DNA of 8,767 nucleotides from Bacteroidota bacterium (GTDB lineage Bacteria; Bacteroidota; Ignavibacteria; UBA10030; SZUA-254), in contig SCUC01000429.1 of assembly GCA_004322375.1 (NCBI GenBank), positions 1-8,767 of the forward strand. Reading direction: 5' to 3'. Below are positions 7,695-8,767 of this stretch, piece by piece (the stretch's first letter is position 1; the number at the start of each line of letters is the position of its first letter). A program made the position numbers and the translations under genes. The notes beneath the pieces are model-generated. The model did no database searches, was not told where the DNA came from, and saw nothing but the letters and a program-made list of their open reading frames with translations.

Positions 7695-8347
7695 GGTTGA
7701 GATATGGCTTGTTGCGCTAACCACGCGCACCAATCAGGTATTCCCGCGCCGGTAGTGCAGGAAGTTTGAAACACACGCAAGTCGGGATTGATCTTCAGCG
7801 CATTGCCGATTATACGTTCAATGTTGCAGTTAACATACGGCAGTAAATCAATCTTATTGATAATCAGAACGGAAGCGTTGCGAAAAATATTCGGGTACTT
7901 GAGGGGTTTATCATCACCTTCAGTGGTGCTTGTAATCACCACTTTCATCTTCTCGCCTAAATCGTAATTTGCCGGGCATACAAGGTTGCCGACATTTTCA
8001 ATGATAAGAAGTTGAATGCCTGCAAGATTGAGATTGGCAGCAGCATCCTGTACGAGATTAGCATCGAGGTGACACCCGCCGCGGGTGATAATTTGCACCA
8101 CGGGAACATGATAGTGCGCCACACGCTGCGCATCGAAATCTGTTTGGACGTCGCCTTCAATAACAGCAACCGATATGTTCCCCCGCAGATGTTCTAGTGT
8201 TCGTTCGAGGATGGATGTCTTCCCTGAACCGGGAGAACTGATCATGTTGATAACAAAGAGACCATGTTCTGCAAACCGGGCGCGGTTTTTACCGGCAATT
8301 TCATCATTCTTTTCTAATATTTTCCGTTCGATCGTAATAACACTCAT
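7691..8347 (-). CDS. hypB: Hydrogenase nickel incorporation GTPase HypB
   Basis: A 218-residue SIMIBI-class GTPase. Known role: with HypA it drives GTP-dependent nickel insertion into the hydrogenase large subunit after the iron centre is in place. Seen: P-loop SSPGSGKT (37-44), EGDVQTDFDAQR (64-75), the metal-binding pair C92-H93 in GGCHLDA, IENVGNLVCP (117-125) with C124 as the further metal ligand, the conserved EGDDKPLKYP (143-152), and the guanine-specificity motif NKID (164-167). The N-terminus is short: it has neither the CxxCGC nickel motif of the E. coli protein nor the histidine-rich nickel-storage stretch of some homologues. Only the G-domain metal site is present, so nickel must come from HypA or another chaperone. 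It starts 9 nt after the hypA stop and ends in an ATGA overlap with hypF. Confidence 0.97.
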   Translation of the reverse strand: MSVITIERKILEKNDEIAGKNRARFAEHGLFVINMISSPGSGKTSILERTLEHLRGNISVAVIEGDVQTDFDAQRVAHYHVPVVQIITRGGCHLDANLVQDAAANLNLAGIQLLIIENVGNLVCPANYDLGEKMKVVITSTTEGDDKPLKYPNIFRNASVLIINKIDLLPYVNCNIERIIGNALKINPDLRVFQTSCTTGAGIPDWCAWLAQQAISQP

Positions 8348-8356
8348 ATCCGGCCA

Positions 8357-8704
8357 TTATTTTGGTTGCAATTCTATATCCACTACTTCCATTTCCAACC
8401 CGGAAATTATTTTTACGTGGTTGCTTCCGCAAGAGGCGCAGAAAAAAAGCAATTCTTCTTTTGCTCCGGTTGTTCCGCATGCGTGACATTGGAGTGTCAG
8501 CGGGATTCGCTCAATCTGGAGTTGAGAATCTTTTAGAGTGGTATTTTGTATCAGTGCATTGAAACTGAACTCCAATGAATCCGTTATAATCCCGGCTGCA
8601 TGTCCAATCTTCAGGCGAATGGCTCTGACATCTTGCTCGGAATTTGCAGGGATGTTTTTGCGAGTAATCTCGATGATGTTTTGGGCAATTGACAGTTCGT
8701 GCAT
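8357..8704 (-). CDS. hypA: Hydrogenase nickel metallochaperone HypA
   Basis: A 115-residue protein of standard HypA length. Known role: it binds nickel at the N-terminus and passes it, with HypB, to the hydrogenase precursor; some homologues also serve urease. Seen: the invariant N-terminal MHELSIAQNI with the nickel ligand His2, and the structural zinc site formed by C73xxC76 and C89xxC92. The conserved LKIG (31-34) lies between them. The start is fixed by the need for His2 directly after Met. No clear Shine-Dalgarno sequence precedes it, only an A-rich stretch. It is the first gene of the operon within the window, but the window ends 63 nt upstream, so it may not be the true first gene. Confidence 0.97.
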   Translation of the reverse strand: MHELSIAQNIIEITRKNIPANSEQDVRAIRLKIGHAAGIITDSLEFSFNALIQNTTLKDSQLQIERIPLTLQCHACGTTGAKEELLFFCASCGSNHVKIISGLEMEVVDIELQPK

Positions 8705-8767
8705 AGTGTATACTTTTTCTACAAGAAGTGAGCCATTAAAAAGGAGAGAAAAGCCTTATAAACATTA
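8705..8767 (-). other. Upstream flank of hypA, no feature assigned
   Basis: 63 nt of AT-rich sequence before hypA. On the minus strand a TATAAG (8755-8760) could be a -10 box, but a matching -35 would fall outside the window, and no TAnnTTTG box is visible. It may be a leader or the gap after another operon gene. Confidence 0.3.

Noticed and set aside
5313..7733. Longer hypF from TTG at 7733
   Set aside because: The ATG at 7694 overlaps the hypB stop as ATGA and begins right at the acylphosphatase domain; the extra 13 residues match nothing.
8755..8760. TATAAG as a -10 box for the operon
   Set aside because: Its -35 partner would fall beyond the window edge, so it cannot be tested, and such hexamers are common in AT-rich sequence.

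Overview
The window is one tightly packed, co-directional minus-strand operon for [NiFe]-hydrogenase maturation. Read in transcription order (high to low coordinates) it holds hypA, hypB, hypF, a small divergent hypC-like gene, hypC, a transketolase-like gene, hypD, and a glutamine synthetase-like gene cut off by the left edge. The six Hyp assignments rest on family motifs that can be read directly. The transketolase-like and glutamine synthetase-like genes are not part of the textbook hypABFCDE set, and they are the unusual part of the window.

Layout: 8705-8767 is the 63 nt upstream of hypA, with no confident promoter. hypA and hypB are 9 nt apart. The next two junctions, hypB/hypF and hypF/hypC-like, are ATGA stop-start overlaps. 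The hypC-like gene overlaps hypC by 38 nt. A 52-nt AT-rich gap (4823-4874), the only sizeable gap inside the operon, precedes the transketolase-like gene, which has its own AGGA ribosome binding site. That gene joins hypD by ATGA, and hypD joins the glutamine synthetase-like gene by GTGA. No stretch over 300 bases lacks a gene. There is no RNA gene, mobile element or CRISPR array that I can support.

How the genes work together: HypA and HypB deliver nickel. HypF makes the thiocarboxamide precursor of the cyanide ligands from carbamoyl phosphate. HypC and HypD form the scaffold on which Fe(CN)2CO is assembled. HypE, the usual HypF partner, is not in the window and may lie beyond the left edge; no hydrogenase structural gene is visible either. 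The coupling of the two metabolic-enzyme homologues to hypC and hypD suggests a role linked to hydrogenase maturation or to the metabolism that uses it. A role in ligand supply is only a hypothesis.

Organism: a bacterium of mid-range GC. Some junctions have clear AGGA-type ribosome binding sites and others rely on overlap. I cannot place it reliably; an environmental lineage of the Bacteroidota/Ignavibacteria type is a low-confidence impression from protein style only.
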